A stretch of 64,000 nt of DNA, from positions 158,000 through 221,999 of the forward strand of contig NZ_VJVZ01000010.1 of the NCBI RefSeq assembly GCF_007097145.1, written 5' to 3'. Below the pieces are notes generated by a model. The model saw nothing but the letters and a program-made list of their open reading frames with translations. It did not search any database and was not told the origin of the DNA. The position numbers and the translations under genes are program-made. Positions within the stretch are counted from its first letter, which is position 1; each line of letters begins with the position of its first letter. This stretch comes from Flavobacterium zepuense. GTDB lineage: Bacteria; Bacteroidota; Bacteroidia; Flavobacteriales; Flavobacteriaceae. Below, piece by piece: positions 1 through 7,752 of the stretch.

Positions 1-356
1 TCGCGCATGTTGCCGGCCTGAACCAGTTTCATCCTGCCGGAGTTGATAATGGCTTTCTCTATGTCTTTACTAAATGTTTCGGTAGCAATTTGCTCGTGCG
101 ATTTGTTAGTAATAAGCCCAACGATAATAACCGGTTTTTTACCTGCATTTTCAGCAGCATAAGTGCTATACCAGCTGTGGCTCATAAGTTCGGCAGTAAT
201 TTCCTCAGCAGTAAGGCGTGAATCGGTTTCGTTCCAGCGGCCGCTTAGGTCGGTTACTGTAGTATCATCCACACGTGTAACTTTTGGTGCCGAACAGTTA
301 GAAAGTGATATTCCAAGGGCTATTGCCAAAGCAGATTTTAAGGTACTTGTTCTCAT
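1..356 (-). CDS. LpoB-like penicillin-binding protein activator lipoprotein (partial)
   Basis: The gene reads leftward from an ATG at 356 and leaves the window at base 1, so about 118 N-terminal residues are visible. An N-terminal hydrophobic stretch ends in a lipobox (LSNC), marking a lipoprotein. It is followed by a segment with DLSGRWNETDSRL and later KKPVIIVGLITNKSHEQI, both typical of the Bacteroidota LpoB-like family (PF13036). In Enterobacteria LpoB is an outer-membrane lipoprotein that activates penicillin-binding protein 1b; whether the Bacteroidota homologue does this is inference. The residues after the Cys (SAPKV) do not resemble a surface-export signal, so a periplasm-facing position is likely. 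It is separated from the next gene to the right by a strong terminator. Confidence 0.85.
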   Translation of the reverse strand, partial: MRTSTLKSALAIALGISLSNCSAPKVTRVDDTTVTDLSGRWNETDSRLTAEEITAELMSHSWYSTYAAENAGKKPVIIVGLITNKSHEQIATETFSKDIEKAIINSGRMKLVQAGNMR

Positions 357-464
357 TGTTTTATTTGGTTATTTTATTAGTATTCAAAAGTAATTAAAAA
401 TAATTTGTGTTATTGATTTTCGTAATCACAAAGAGCGTGCCAATAAGAAATTTCCTGTTTAAAT

Positions 465-497
465 AAAAATCCCGAAGCAAATGTTACTTCGGGATTC
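465..497 (-). terminator. Rho-independent terminator of the FKBP-like gene
   Basis: A 10-bp stem (AATCCCGAAG / CTTCGGGATT) is followed on the minus strand by a run of T. It lies just downstream of the minus-strand gene ending at 523. The same stem sequence recurs at 43598-43623. Confidence 0.85.
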
Positions 498-522
498 CTA
501 TAAAATCATTTAGAGCTATATC

Positions 523-1434
523 TTAATGGCAGCTGGCATCAAGGTGCCTTTGCGATCCGCCTTCAGTACAGGTTGGTATCGACCCAAATTCGTAATACTG
601 AACCGGGTTTGTATTAGGTATCGTTATTTCTGTTTTGGTAAGATAACCATCGCCATCATCATCGTTATCAAGGTAGTTAGGTATGGTATCTCCATCAGTA
701 TCTATACCTACAAGATCGCCATTGCTATCCATCTCATACCTGTTTAGCAGGCCATCATTGTCGCTGTCAACGTATTGTACAGCATATAGTTTAAAGCTAA
801 ACACAAGGCTACCGTAAGACGGTATAAGGGCAGAAGTTGGCGCATTGTAATAGCCTAATCCTGATGGAAGAAACATTAAACCAGCACCATAGTTTTCATA
901 ACTTGCAGGGTCAGGGCTACTTGGTACATCTACATATGTACCTGCTTTAAATAGTGGGATTATATTTTGCCATCCTTCTATAGTAGTAGCTAAAGAAAAT
1001 GATGTTTGCGGAAACGGCTGATAATCAAACTGAACATCACTCAGGGTGTTGCCTCTATAAGATATCAAAACATTATCACCGCGCGTTGGCGCATCGCCCA
1101 CACCCTGGTTTAGCATAATATAATAAACTGTATAGTCAGGTAAATTTTCGGTATTAGTACTCTTTACAATTTTACTTTGAAGTGGGTATTCGGTTTGGTC
1201 CCAGATAGAAGTTTGTGTACCGGGATTATCTATAGAATCGAGTATCACATTAAAATCTTCATCAACACTTACAATGTAGTGGTTTTTAAGGTATTTTTCT
1301 ATACTATCTTTTTCAGATGCATACTGCACAGCATAATCACGCGGTGGCGCAACAGTGTCTCCATCGTCTTTTTTGCACGATGCAGCAAATGTTATAAGTG
1401 CAAAAAGCCCAAAAGCCACGAAATATCTCTTCAT
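523..1434 (-). CDS. FKBP-type peptidyl-prolyl isomerase-like lipoprotein with Ca-binding-type repeats
   Basis: A 303-residue protein with a lipoprotein signal (FAASC) followed by KKDDGD, which resembles the surface lipoprotein export signal described in Capnocytophaga and Flavobacterium (Lys followed by two acidic residues). The middle part (about 100-220) has the FKBP pattern: GDNVLISYRGNTL, GWQNIIPLFKAG, and a PSGLGYYN loop. Residues about 225-270 carry Asp/Asn-rich stretches (DSDNDG, DTDGD, DNDDDGDG) like thrombospondin type-3 or EF-hand-like calcium-binding repeats. The C terminus holds two Cys and two His (CTEGGSQRHLDASCH). FKBP proteins catalyse cis-trans isomerisation of Xaa-Pro bonds; activity here is inferred. 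GldI is a related flavobacterial FKBP lipoprotein, but identity is not claimed. It is divergently transcribed from the S4 protein gene. Confidence 0.8.
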   Translation of the reverse strand: MKRYFVAFGLFALITFAASCKKDDGDTVAPPRDYAVQYASEKDSIEKYLKNHYIVSVDEDFNVILDSIDNPGTQTSIWDQTEYPLQSKIVKSTNTENLPDYTVYYIMLNQGVGDAPTRGDNVLISYRGNTLSDVQFDYQPFPQTSFSLATTIEGWQNIIPLFKAGTYVDVPSSPDPASYENYGAGLMFLPSGLGYYNAPTSALIPSYGSLVFSFKLYAVQYVDSDNDGLLNRYEMDSNGDLVGIDTDGDTIPNYLDNDDDGDGYLTKTEITIPNTNPVQYYEFGSIPTCTEGGSQRHLDASCH

Positions 1435-1474
1435 TTTAATTTTTTTTAATGGGGTGCAAGATACAATTTTACTT

Positions 1475-1482
1475 TATTTTTG
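1475..1482 (+). promoter_or_regulatory. Bacteroidota -7 box (TATTTTTG) for the S4 gene
   Basis: TATTTTTG matches the Bacteroidota -7 consensus TAnnTTTG and lies 33 bp before the ATG at 1516. On the opposite strand a near match (TATCTTGC) faces the FKBP-like gene, so the short gap likely holds two divergent promoters. Confidence 0.6.
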
Positions 1483-1515
1483 TACTGCTTATAACAGCGA
1501 TTTTTAACTATTAGT

Positions 1516-1914
1516 ATGAGAATTGACAAATATTTGTGGTGTACACGCTACTACAAAACCCGTAGTATTGCCACACAGGCGTGCCAAAAAGGGCACATTA
1601 CAGTAAATGGGCAGCAGGCTAAGCCATCGCGTGAGGTTTACCCTACCGATAAGATAACCGTGCGCCGCGACCAGATTAAATACCTGTTAACTGTGCTGGA
1701 TGTACCCCAAAGCCGTGTAGGCCCTAAACTGGTAGATATTTACCGTAAGGACGAAACCCCGCCTGAATCTTTTGAACACCTGGAACTACTGCGCCTTAGC
1801 AAGGAACATTACCGCGCCCAAGGTACCGGAAGGCCCACTAAAAAAGACCGCCGCGACCTGGACGAATATGGAGATGATATTAATGACGATGATGATGTTG
1901 CCGATACGGAATAG
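1516..1914 (+). CDS. S4-domain RNA-binding protein (HslR/Hsp15-like)
   Basis: A 132-residue protein that begins with the S4 RNA-binding fold: MRIDKYLWCTRYYKTRSIAT, then CQKGHITVNGQQAKPSREV, the usual alpha-L motif of HslR-type proteins. E. coli HslR (Hsp15) binds the 50S subunit carrying stalled nascent chains. The C terminus is highly charged and ends in an acidic tail (EYGDDINDDDDVADTE), a common low-complexity end in this family. It has its own promoter and is followed 47 bp later by the phosphoribosyltransferase gene on the same strand. Confidence 0.88.
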   Translation: MRIDKYLWCTRYYKTRSIATQACQKGHITVNGQQAKPSREVYPTDKITVRRDQIKYLLTVLDVPQSRVGPKLVDIYRKDETPPESFEHLELLRLSKEHYRAQGTGRPTKKDRRDLDEYGDDINDDDDVADTE

Positions 1915-1940
1915 CACTATAGTGTAAATACCTATTTTTT

Positions 1941-1948
1941 TATCTTTA
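1941..1948 (+). promoter_or_regulatory. Probable -7 box (TATCTTTA) for the phosphoribosyltransferase
   Basis: TATCTTTA is one base from the TAnnTTTG consensus and sits 13 bp before the ATG at 1962, giving a very short leader. Confidence 0.45.
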
Positions 1949-1961
1949 CAAAAACTACACA

Positions 1962-2456
1962 ATGAAAAACATAATCCTTACCAAACAGGAAATAGAATAT
2001 AAAACGCGACGTATTGCTTACCAGATATACGAAACTTTTCCGGATGAAACCGAGGTGGTACTTGCAGGTATTGCCAGCAACGGCTACCTGTTTACTAAAA
2101 TGATAGCAGCAGAACTGGAAAAAATATCCGATCTTACTATTACCCTTTGCGAGGTAACTATAGATAAAGAGCAGCCGTTGGAACCGGTACAAACATCGCT
2201 CCCTGCTACAGAATATACCAATAAGGCCTTAGTTTTGGTAGATGATGTATTAAACAGTGGCACTACGCTTATTTATGGTGTTAAGCATTTTCTCGAAGTT
2301 CCGCTTAAAAAGTTTAAAACGGCAGTACTGGTAGACCGTAACCACAAACAATACCCCGTTAAAGCCGATTTTAAAGGCCTCTCGCTCTCTACATCTATGT
2401 TAGAGCACATAGAGGTGGTTTTAGAAGGGAACGAGCCTTACGCCTGCCTTAATTAA
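1962..2456 (+). CDS. Phosphoribosyltransferase-domain protein (PyrR-like)
   Basis: A 164-residue type I phosphoribosyltransferase. The PRPP-binding motif is clear at about residues 91-102 (VLVDDVLNSGTT), and VVLAGIASNGYLF near residue 34 matches the pyrophosphate loop region. Such proteins transfer ribose phosphate from PRPP to a base, or, like PyrR, sense PRPP and pyrimidine nucleotides. The base specificity cannot be read from the sequence, so only the family is named. Its stop overlaps by 4 bp with the stop of the convergent shikimate kinase gene. Confidence 0.85.
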   Translation: MKNIILTKQEIEYKTRRIAYQIYETFPDETEVVLAGIASNGYLFTKMIAAELEKISDLTITLCEVTIDKEQPLEPVQTSLPATEYTNKALVLVDDVLNSGTTLIYGVKHFLEVPLKKFKTAVLVDRNHKQYPVKADFKGLSLSTSMLEHIEVVLEGNEPYACLN

Positions 2457-2968
2457 AACAGGCTCATAATTTGGTTTACTACGTCTGTGGGTGTTTTGCC
2501 ATCGGTTACTACAATGTGCTTTGCTTTGTGGTAGTAATAGCTGCGCTCAAAAAGATGGATGGCCACAAATTCGTGTAAGGCATCACCATGCAGGTTTGCA
2601 ACAAGCGGCCTGCGGTTTTCCTGAGCCGTAATGCGCTTTATAATCTCGTCTATGCTTGTTTTAAGGTAAACTGATATAACATCATCCCTTTGCAGCACTT
2701 CGTGGTTGTTGGCATAAGATGGCGTACCACCACCAAGGGCCAGTATAAAGCTCTCCTCTACTCCTGCCAGGCCGTGAAGCATTTTATGTTCCAGCTTGCG
2801 GAATTTAATTTCACCCTCATCGGCAAATATCTGTGCAACGCTTTTACCCTCTTCTTTTTCTATAATTTCATCAAGATCTATGTAAGGCAGCTCGGTTGCC
2901 TGCGATAGTAATTTGGCAATTGTGGTTTTGCCAGAGGCCATATAGCCGCATAATATAACTTTTGTCAT
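2453..2968 (-). CDS. aroK: Shikimate kinase
   Basis: A 171-residue cytoplasmic enzyme that phosphorylates shikimate at the 3-hydroxyl with ATP in aromatic amino acid synthesis. It shows the Walker A loop (GYMASGKTT, residues 8-16), the shikimate-binding Asp (PYIDLDEII), the FRKLE arginine region, the glycine-rich shikimate loop (LGGGTP, about residue 78) and the lid arginines (ENRRPLV). Length is typical of the family. It is convergent with the phosphoribosyltransferase gene, overlapping it by 4 bp at the stop codons. Confidence 0.95.
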   Translation of the reverse strand: MTKVILCGYMASGKTTIAKLLSQATELPYIDLDEIIEKEEGKSVAQIFADEGEIKFRKLEHKMLHGLAGVEESFILALGGGTPSYANNHEVLQRDDVISVYLKTSIDEIIKRITAQENRRPLVANLHGDALHEFVAIHLFERSYYYHKAKHIVVTDGKTPTDVVNQIMSLF

Positions 2969-3134
2969 TACCGGATAGTATATATTTTGATATAAAGTAA
3001 TGCATTTTGCCGCAAACAGGCGTAATAAAAGGCTTATTAAAAATTTAGCAACAATTATTTAATGCAATAATACCCTATAAATAAAGGCATTGAATAATTA
3101 ATTAAAAAAAAAGTCAAATTTATAGCAAAATCGC

Positions 3135-3166
3135 TTTGAATAATTAATAATACATACGTATATTTG
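3135..3166 (+). promoter_or_regulatory. Bacteroidota promoter for the tRNA cluster
   Basis: TTTG at 3135-3138 and TATATTTG at 3159-3166 are separated by 20 bp, an excellent match to the -33/-7 promoter of the Bacteroidota primary sigma factor. The first tRNA begins 27 bp after the -7 box. Confidence 0.75.
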
Positions 3167-3193
3167 CACCCGCATTGAGGGAATGATATTAAT

Positions 3194-3266
3194 GACTCGA
3201 TAGCTCAGCCGGTAGAGCACATCACTTTTAATGATGGGGTCCTGGGTTCGAATCCCAGTCGGGTCA
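3194..3266 (+). tRNA. tRNA-Lys (anticodon TTT)
   Basis: A 73-nt tRNA with a 7-bp acceptor stem (GACTCGA / TCGGGTC, one G-U pair), D arm, an anticodon loop containing CTTTTAA (anticodon TTT), and the T-loop GGTTCGAATCC. The discriminator base is A and CCA is not encoded. It is identical to the copy at 3298-3370. Confidence 0.97.
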
Positions 3267-3297
3267 CAAAAATACATAATCATTCCCTTAACGCTAC

Positions 3298-3370
3298 GAC
3301 TCGATAGCTCAGCCGGTAGAGCACATCACTTTTAATGATGGGGTCCTGGGTTCGAATCCCAGTCGGGTCA
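3298..3370 (+). tRNA. tRNA-Lys (anticodon TTT), second identical copy
   Basis: Same 73-nt sequence as the first copy, starting exactly 104 bp downstream of it; the trailing CACAAAAA is also shared. The pair is a tandem duplication, most likely co-transcribed, and is followed by a terminator. Confidence 0.97.
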
Positions 3371-3371
3371 C

Positions 3372-3402
3372 AAAAAGTTAAGCAAACCGCTTAACTTTTT
3401 TT
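3372..3402 (+). terminator. Terminator after the tRNA-Lys pair
   Basis: A stem GTTAAGC / GCTTAAC with loop AAACC is followed by a run of seven T. Confidence 0.8.
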
Positions 3403-3429
3403 GTTTAGTGCAATTTTTTATTGCAACAG

Positions 3430-3511
3430 GGCTACGTGGAGAAACTGGTAGACTTGCCATCTTGAGGGGGTGGTGCCGCAAGGCGTATGGGTTCGAATCC
3501 CATCGTAGTCA
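3430..3511 (+). tRNA. tRNA-Leu (anticodon GAG)
   Basis: An 82-nt class II tRNA. The acceptor stem GGCTACG / CGTAGTC pairs over 7 bp with one G-U. The anticodon stem CCATC / GGTGG encloses TTGAGGG, giving anticodon GAG, which reads CUC and CUU leucine codons. A short variable arm (TGCCGCAAGGCG) and the T-loop GGTTCGAATCC are present. CCA is not encoded. Confidence 0.95.
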
Positions 3512-3558
3512 CTTTTAGCTGTTTTCGTAACAGCGAACTTATTTTCAAAAGCTTATAA

Positions 3559-3595
3559 AAGCCTGCAAAACCAAGGGATTGCAGGCTTTTTTTTT
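3559..3595 (+). terminator. Terminator after tRNA-Leu
   Basis: A stem AAGCCTGCAA / TTGCAGGCTT is followed by a run of nine T. Confidence 0.85.
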
Positions 3596-3905
3596 AGTTT
3601 TAGACGTGTTTCAATTTTTTTAATACACGTAATTACGGTGTATTTCCATGGCACCGCTAATTTTTCGGAAAAAAAAATTAATACCCTACTAACAACAGAC
3701 TGCCCAGAATATCAGTATACACATCAAAAAACCGCTTTTTTGAGGCCATGCAAAGATTTTTCTGATTCAGACAGATGAAACCTATACTAAATAAGTCAAA
3801 GAATTCCAAACTGAAGTAAATTCAGACTTCAAGAGAACTCTGATTTCCCCTGACAATTAAAAAGCTTTTACTTTTAGTTGTACATTTAAAGAATGAAATA
3901 TAGGT
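3596..3905. other. Intergenic stretch without a recognised gene
   Basis: About 310 bp of AT-rich DNA between the tRNA terminator and the DUF1345 gene. Only very short reading frames are present. No exact TAnnTTTG box was found before the ATG at 3906. Confidence 0.6.
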
Positions 3906-4589
3906 ATGAGTAAAAAGTATGCGTTAAGCCGTTGGGTAGCCAAAACCAGTGGCTATCAAAAACTATTAGTGTCATTAATTTTGGCTTTATGTGCATTGGG
4001 GGCAATATGGCCGTTGCAGGTAAACAATGTTACCCGTATAATTTTTTTGTGGGATGTTTTTGCCATTAGCATGATAAGCATGATGTGGTTACTATTTTTT
4101 ACAACAACAGCAAAGGAGCAGCAGGAAATTGTAAAAAAACAGGATGATGCCATACCTGTAATATTTGGCATTGTTGTAACGGCAGTTTGCGTAAGCTTTG
4201 TGGGCAGCCTGCTCCTAGTGTTTAGTAGTGATGAATCGACGCTAAATAAAGAGTTAAGCACTATTGTAACACTTGTAGCCATTACATCTTCGTGGATATT
4301 ACTGCACACCATATTTACTATACGTTACGCACACCTGTATCATGATGCAAGCATTATAAAAACTGCGAATGGCGATGGTGGCCTTGACTTTCCTAATGCA
4401 GAAGTACCCGATTATATAGACTTTGCTTACTTTTCTTTTGTGATAGGAATGACGTTTCAGGTATCAGATGTTACCATTTCATCTAAAACAATACGCAGGT
4501 ATGTTTTACTACACAGCCTGATATCCTTTATTTTTAATACCATAATTGTAGCACTAACAGTTAACATTATTGCGGGATTGAGCCGATAG
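3906..4589 (+). CDS. DUF1345 family membrane protein
   Basis: A 227-residue integral membrane protein with about five hydrophobic segments (roughly 20-40, 45-65, 85-105, 115-135, 200-225). The segment DYIDFAYFSFVIGMTFQVSDV near residue 165 is the hallmark of DUF1345 (PF07077), followed by IRRYVLLHSLISFIFNTIIVA. No function is established for this family; the name reflects membership only. It is a single gene flanked by its own spacers. Confidence 0.85.
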   Translation: MSKKYALSRWVAKTSGYQKLLVSLILALCALGAIWPLQVNNVTRIIFLWDVFAISMISMMWLLFFTTTAKEQQEIVKKQDDAIPVIFGIVVTAVCVSFVGSLLLVFSSDESTLNKELSTIVTLVAITSSWILLHTIFTIRYAHLYHDASIIKTANGDGGLDFPNAEVPDYIDFAYFSFVIGMTFQVSDVTISSKTIRRYVLLHSLISFIFNTIIVALTVNIIAGLSR

Positions 4590-4676
4590 TTAATTCCCAA
4601 AAGGTCAAAACACTACAAGACAGTTAATTATAAAAAGTTTCACTCCGTATTTACTTTTTTTTATGATAAGTGAGAA

Positions 4677-4684
4677 TAACTTTG
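4677..4684 (+). promoter_or_regulatory. Bacteroidota -7 box (TAACTTTG)
   Basis: An exact TAnnTTTG match 67 bp before the ATG of the secreted protein gene at 4752, implying a leader of about 60 nt. Confidence 0.6.
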
Positions 4685-4751
4685 GGTAATTATGTGTAAC
4701 AAGTCATTGTCACATTAAAACCTAATTGTATAAATCTAAATTCACACTAAA

Positions 4752-5174
4752 ATGAAAAAGTTACTCTTAGTATTACTGCTCGTTGCGAGCCAGCCCCAAG
4801 CATGGGCACAAAAGCCAAAAATTGTTGCATCGGACAAAAGCGGATGGCACAAAATAGGCGAAACTACGGTTGATTACAAAACCGAGACCGATGAAATTCT
4901 TGTTATTGGCGCAAACCGCTTTAAATCGTTACAGGTTAAAGTAACAACTGCTACCGTAAACCTTGAATCGATAAATATTTCTTTTGATAAGGGAGAAAAC
5001 CAAAGCGTTGCCATTGGGAAGGAAATTAAAGCACCCGGAGAGAGCCGCATCATAGATTTAACCGGAACAGGTGAGCGCAATGTAAAAAAGGTTGTATTTA
5101 AGTATAAAACACTTTCAACAGCCGGCGACAGCAACAAAAAGGCACGTGTTGAGCTTTGGGGGCTAAAAACTTAA
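4752..5174 (+). CDS. Small secreted protein, DUF2541-like
   Basis: A 140-residue protein with a Sec signal peptide (MKKLLLVLLLVASQPQAWAQ, cleaved after AQ). The mature part is a beta-rich domain of about 120 residues: KSLQVKVTTATVNLESI, then a stretch with AIGKEIKAPGESRIIDL, then a KKVVFKYKT strand. The pattern (strand, then a proposed sugar- or metal-free beta sandwich) resembles DUF2541 proteins such as E. coli YaaI, but this is from memory of a weak similarity. No catalytic motif is visible. It is monocistronic, ending at a bidirectional terminator. Confidence 0.65.
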   Translation: MKKLLLVLLLVASQPQAWAQKPKIVASDKSGWHKIGETTVDYKTETDEILVIGANRFKSLQVKVTTATVNLESINISFDKGENQSVAIGKEIKAPGESRIIDLTGTGERNVKKVVFKYKTLSTAGDSNKKARVELWGLKT

Positions 5175-5257
5175 TATACCTTAAACGCATGCTTTTTGTA
5201 GCATTGTTAGAACTGTAAACACTCATTATTATTTGTTGTAATAGCAAAAGAGCTTAC

Positions 5258-5311
5258 AAAATAAAAGCGGGTAAACGTATGGATATCTAACGTTTAACCC
5301 GCTTTTATTTT
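5258..5311. terminator. Bidirectional terminator
   Basis: Arms AAAATAAAAGCGGGT and ACCCGCTTTTATTTT form a long hairpin (one bulged base) with A and T runs on both sides. It can serve both the plus-strand secreted protein gene and the minus-strand regulator gene. Confidence 0.8.
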
Positions 5312-5433
5312 AAACTTTTATGTGCAAAATTTTTGCAAAAAAATTCCTCCTGCCGCCCGAATGAAAAGCCCGCACAGGTTTATCATTCTATAACGAAAGG
5401 AAGAATTAGTATATAAAAACAGCTGCCTGTTTA

Positions 5434-6156
5434 TTATTTCTCTTCTGCTACTTTATTTTTTATTACCAGCCTAAAGCCTTCTCCGTGAATGTTTAGTATC
5501 TCTACATCTTCATCACTTTTAAGGTACTTTCTTAGTTTGGCAATATAAACGTCCATACTTCTTGATGTAAAGTAGTTATCGTCTCTCCAAATTTTGGTTA
5601 ACGCAAGTTCCCTTGGCATAAGGTCGTTTTCATGCAGTGCAAGCATTTTAAGCAATTCATTCTCTTTTGGAGACAGCTTAATAGGCTCATCGTTATCAAA
5701 CGTAAGGAAACGCAGTTTAGAGTTAAGGTGGAATTTACCAATCTGGAACTCAAATTTAGAGTTATCAGTTTTAGTTTCCGATGCTTTTCTCTGGATAATA
5801 GCTTTAATTTTCATTAATAAAACCTCACTGTCAAATGGTTTATTAAGGTAATCATCAGCCCCTACTTTATAACCTTTAAGCACATCTTCTTTCATAGATT
5901 TTGCTGTAAGGAAGATAATAGGCACTTCTTTATTTTTCTCTCTTATTTCTCTGGCCAGGGTATAACCGTCTTTATAAGGCATCATTACATCCAGTATGCA
6001 AAGGTCGTAGTTGTCTTTTTTAAACTTCTCAAACCCTTCCATGCCGTTTTTGGCAAGTGTAACATCAAAATCATTAATTAACAGATAATCTTTTAATACT
6101 GCCCCAAAGTTGGGATCATCTTCTACTAAGAGTATCTTTTTGTTTGCTTCTTCCAT
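5434..6156 (-). CDS. OmpR-family response regulator (RprY-like)
   Basis: A 240-residue cytoplasmic transcription regulator. The receiver domain (about 5-125) has the acidic pocket (LVEDD), the phospho-acceptor Asp in CILDVMMP (about residue 55), the Thr switch (IIFLTAKS) and the conserved Lys (NKPFD). The C-terminal winged helix (about 140-232) has LSPKENELLKMLALHEND and SMDVYIAKLRKYL, typical of OmpR/PhoB DNA-binding domains. It lies 4 bp downstream of the histidine kinase gene on the same strand, so the pair is an operon. The pair resembles RprX/RprY of Bacteroides; the regulon is unknown. Confidence 0.93.
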   Translation of the reverse strand: MEEANKKILLVEDDPNFGAVLKDYLLINDFDVTLAKNGMEGFEKFKKDNYDLCILDVMMPYKDGYTLAREIREKNKEVPIIFLTAKSMKEDVLKGYKVGADDYLNKPFDSEVLLMKIKAIIQRKASETKTDNSKFEFQIGKFHLNSKLRFLTFDNDEPIKLSPKENELLKMLALHENDLMPRELALTKIWRDDNYFTSRSMDVYIAKLRKYLKSDEDVEILNIHGEGFRLVIKNKVAEEK

Positions 6157-6160
6157 ATTC

Positions 6161-7687
6161 TTAATTTATTAGTGGCATTTTTATAATAAAGGTACTACCT
6201 TTTCCTTTTTCGCTCTCTACGTAAATGTGGCAATTATGATCTTCTATAATACGTTTTACATAAGCCAATCCAAGACCGTGCCCTTTTACATTGTGTATAT
6301 CGCCGGTGTGCTCCCTGTAAAACTTCTCAAAGATCCTTTTTTGGGTAACTTTGCTCATACCCAAACCTTTGTCACTTATTTTTATTAAAATAAAATCTTT
6401 AACATTCTCTGTATATATATCTATAACGGGCGCATCCGGAGAATATTTGATGGCATTGTCTAAAATATTAACAAGAACATTCGTAAAATGTACATCGTTT
6501 AACAAGGCTGTTGTGCGCTGGGCATTAAAGTGCCTTGTTAGCGTACCGTTTGCCGACTCTATTATTAAATGAACGTGCTCTATAGCACCCTCAATAATAT
6601 CATGAATATCGGCCTGCTCCTTATTAATTTCCAGCTCTTTTTTATCAAGCTTGGATATTTGCAGCACGTTCTCAACCTGTGCGTGCATCCTCTTATTCTC
6701 TTCCCGTATCATTTGCAGGTACCGCTGTACCTTTTCCTTATCATCAAATATTTTTGGGTTTTTAATCGCATCCAGCGCCAGATTAATGGTAGCTATTGGC
6801 GTTTTAAACTCATGGGTCATGTTATTTATAAAATCGGTTTTAATTTCCGATATATTTTTTTGTTTAATCAACTGGTTAATTGCACTTAAATAAGCAATGA
6901 TGATGATAAGTGTAAATACCAGTGATAATGATGTTATGCCTAAGATAGATGAAACCAGATAGGCTTTCTTCTCAGGGAAGCTTACCAGCAACCTGTACTT
7001 AGTATACCCCTGCCCATCTTCAAAAACTGTATGCTCATAAAAATTATCAGGGTCGTAGCTTAATCGGCCCGAATGTATCTTGGTTTGCATACCGCTATTG
7101 TAAATGCCAAACTCAAAAGGAGTTGTAACACCACTTTGTACCAACTCTGCAGAGAGCATGCTCCTAAGTTTTTCTGATGATATCCAGCTTTCAAGGCTCT
7201 TATATTCCCTAAAATCCTTCATGTAGCTCTCTATGGTAAAGCGCAGCCTGCGGTCTTCATCTTCCTCTACAGCATTGCTGCTTTTATTACTGTTTGTTTT
7301 TGCTGTATTTTTTTTTCTTACAACATTATCAAACTTATTTTTTTCAAAGAACACATCATCTTCATCATATTCGCGCGTAATCTTATCAGAGTACACTACC
7401 ATTTCGCTGCGGTTATCAGGCGAATTGTCGTACAACGGCAACAGGTCGGTTCGTGTAGGCGTTTTGCCGGTACTATCCTTATAACTTATGTATATTTTAT
7501 AAAATTCGTCAGCTTCCTGATTATCGAGCCTTTCGGCCACTTTAGCAAGTACCTGCTGTATGTGGTACTTAAATTGCTCATCGTTATTTTTAAGCGACGA
7601 ATTAACCCAATATAGCTGTACCAGTATTATGCCTATCAGCGATAAGCTCATAAAAAACACCAGTAAGCGGAATCTTGTTTTATTCAT
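6161..7687 (-). CDS. Membrane sensor histidine kinase (RprX-like)
   Basis: A 508-residue inner-membrane kinase with a first transmembrane segment at about 6-28, a periplasmic sensor region of some 210 residues with a Lys/Asn-rich low-complexity part, and a second transmembrane segment (about 245-268). The H box NNMTHEFKTPIATINLA (about residue 290) holds the autophosphorylated His. The ATPase domain has the N box (NILDNAIKYS), G1 (ISDKGLGMS) and G2 (GHGLGLAYVK). The first possible codon is GTG at 7690; ATG at 7687 is preferred because a -7 box ends at 7693. It forms an operon with the regulator that follows. Confidence 0.92.
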   Translation of the reverse strand: MNKTRFRLLVFFMSLSLIGIILVQLYWVNSSLKNNDEQFKYHIQQVLAKVAERLDNQEADEFYKIYISYKDSTGKTPTRTDLLPLYDNSPDNRSEMVVYSDKITREYDEDDVFFEKNKFDNVVRKKNTAKTNSNKSSNAVEEDEDRRLRFTIESYMKDFREYKSLESWISSEKLRSMLSAELVQSGVTTPFEFGIYNSGMQTKIHSGRLSYDPDNFYEHTVFEDGQGYTKYRLLVSFPEKKAYLVSSILGITSLSLVFTLIIIIAYLSAINQLIKQKNISEIKTDFINNMTHEFKTPIATINLALDAIKNPKIFDDKEKVQRYLQMIREENKRMHAQVENVLQISKLDKKELEINKEQADIHDIIEGAIEHVHLIIESANGTLTRHFNAQRTTALLNDVHFTNVLVNILDNAIKYSPDAPVIDIYTENVKDFILIKISDKGLGMSKVTQKRIFEKFYREHTGDIHNVKGHGLGLAYVKRIIEDHNCHIYVESEKGKGSTFIIKMPLIN

Positions 7688-7692
7688 CACTA

Positions 7693-7700
7693 CAAAATTA
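7693..7700 (-). promoter_or_regulatory. -7 box (TAATTTTG) abutting the kinase start
   Basis: TAATTTTG on the minus strand ends only 5 bp before the ATG at 7687; a TTTG (7722-7725) lies 21 bp further upstream. The transcript would begin at or within a base or two of the start codon. Confidence 0.65.
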
Positions 7701-7752
7701 ACATTTTAACATTTACAGCATCAAACTATTAACCAAACATTAACAAGTGCCC

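Noticed and set aside
163..393. Plus-strand frame of 76 codons at the left end
   Set aside because: It is antisense to the clear LpoB-like lipoprotein gene.
3098..3283. Minus-strand frame of 61 codons over the first tRNA-Lys (DPTGIRTQDP...)
   Set aside because: It is the antisense translation of the tRNA, a well-known false protein in databases.
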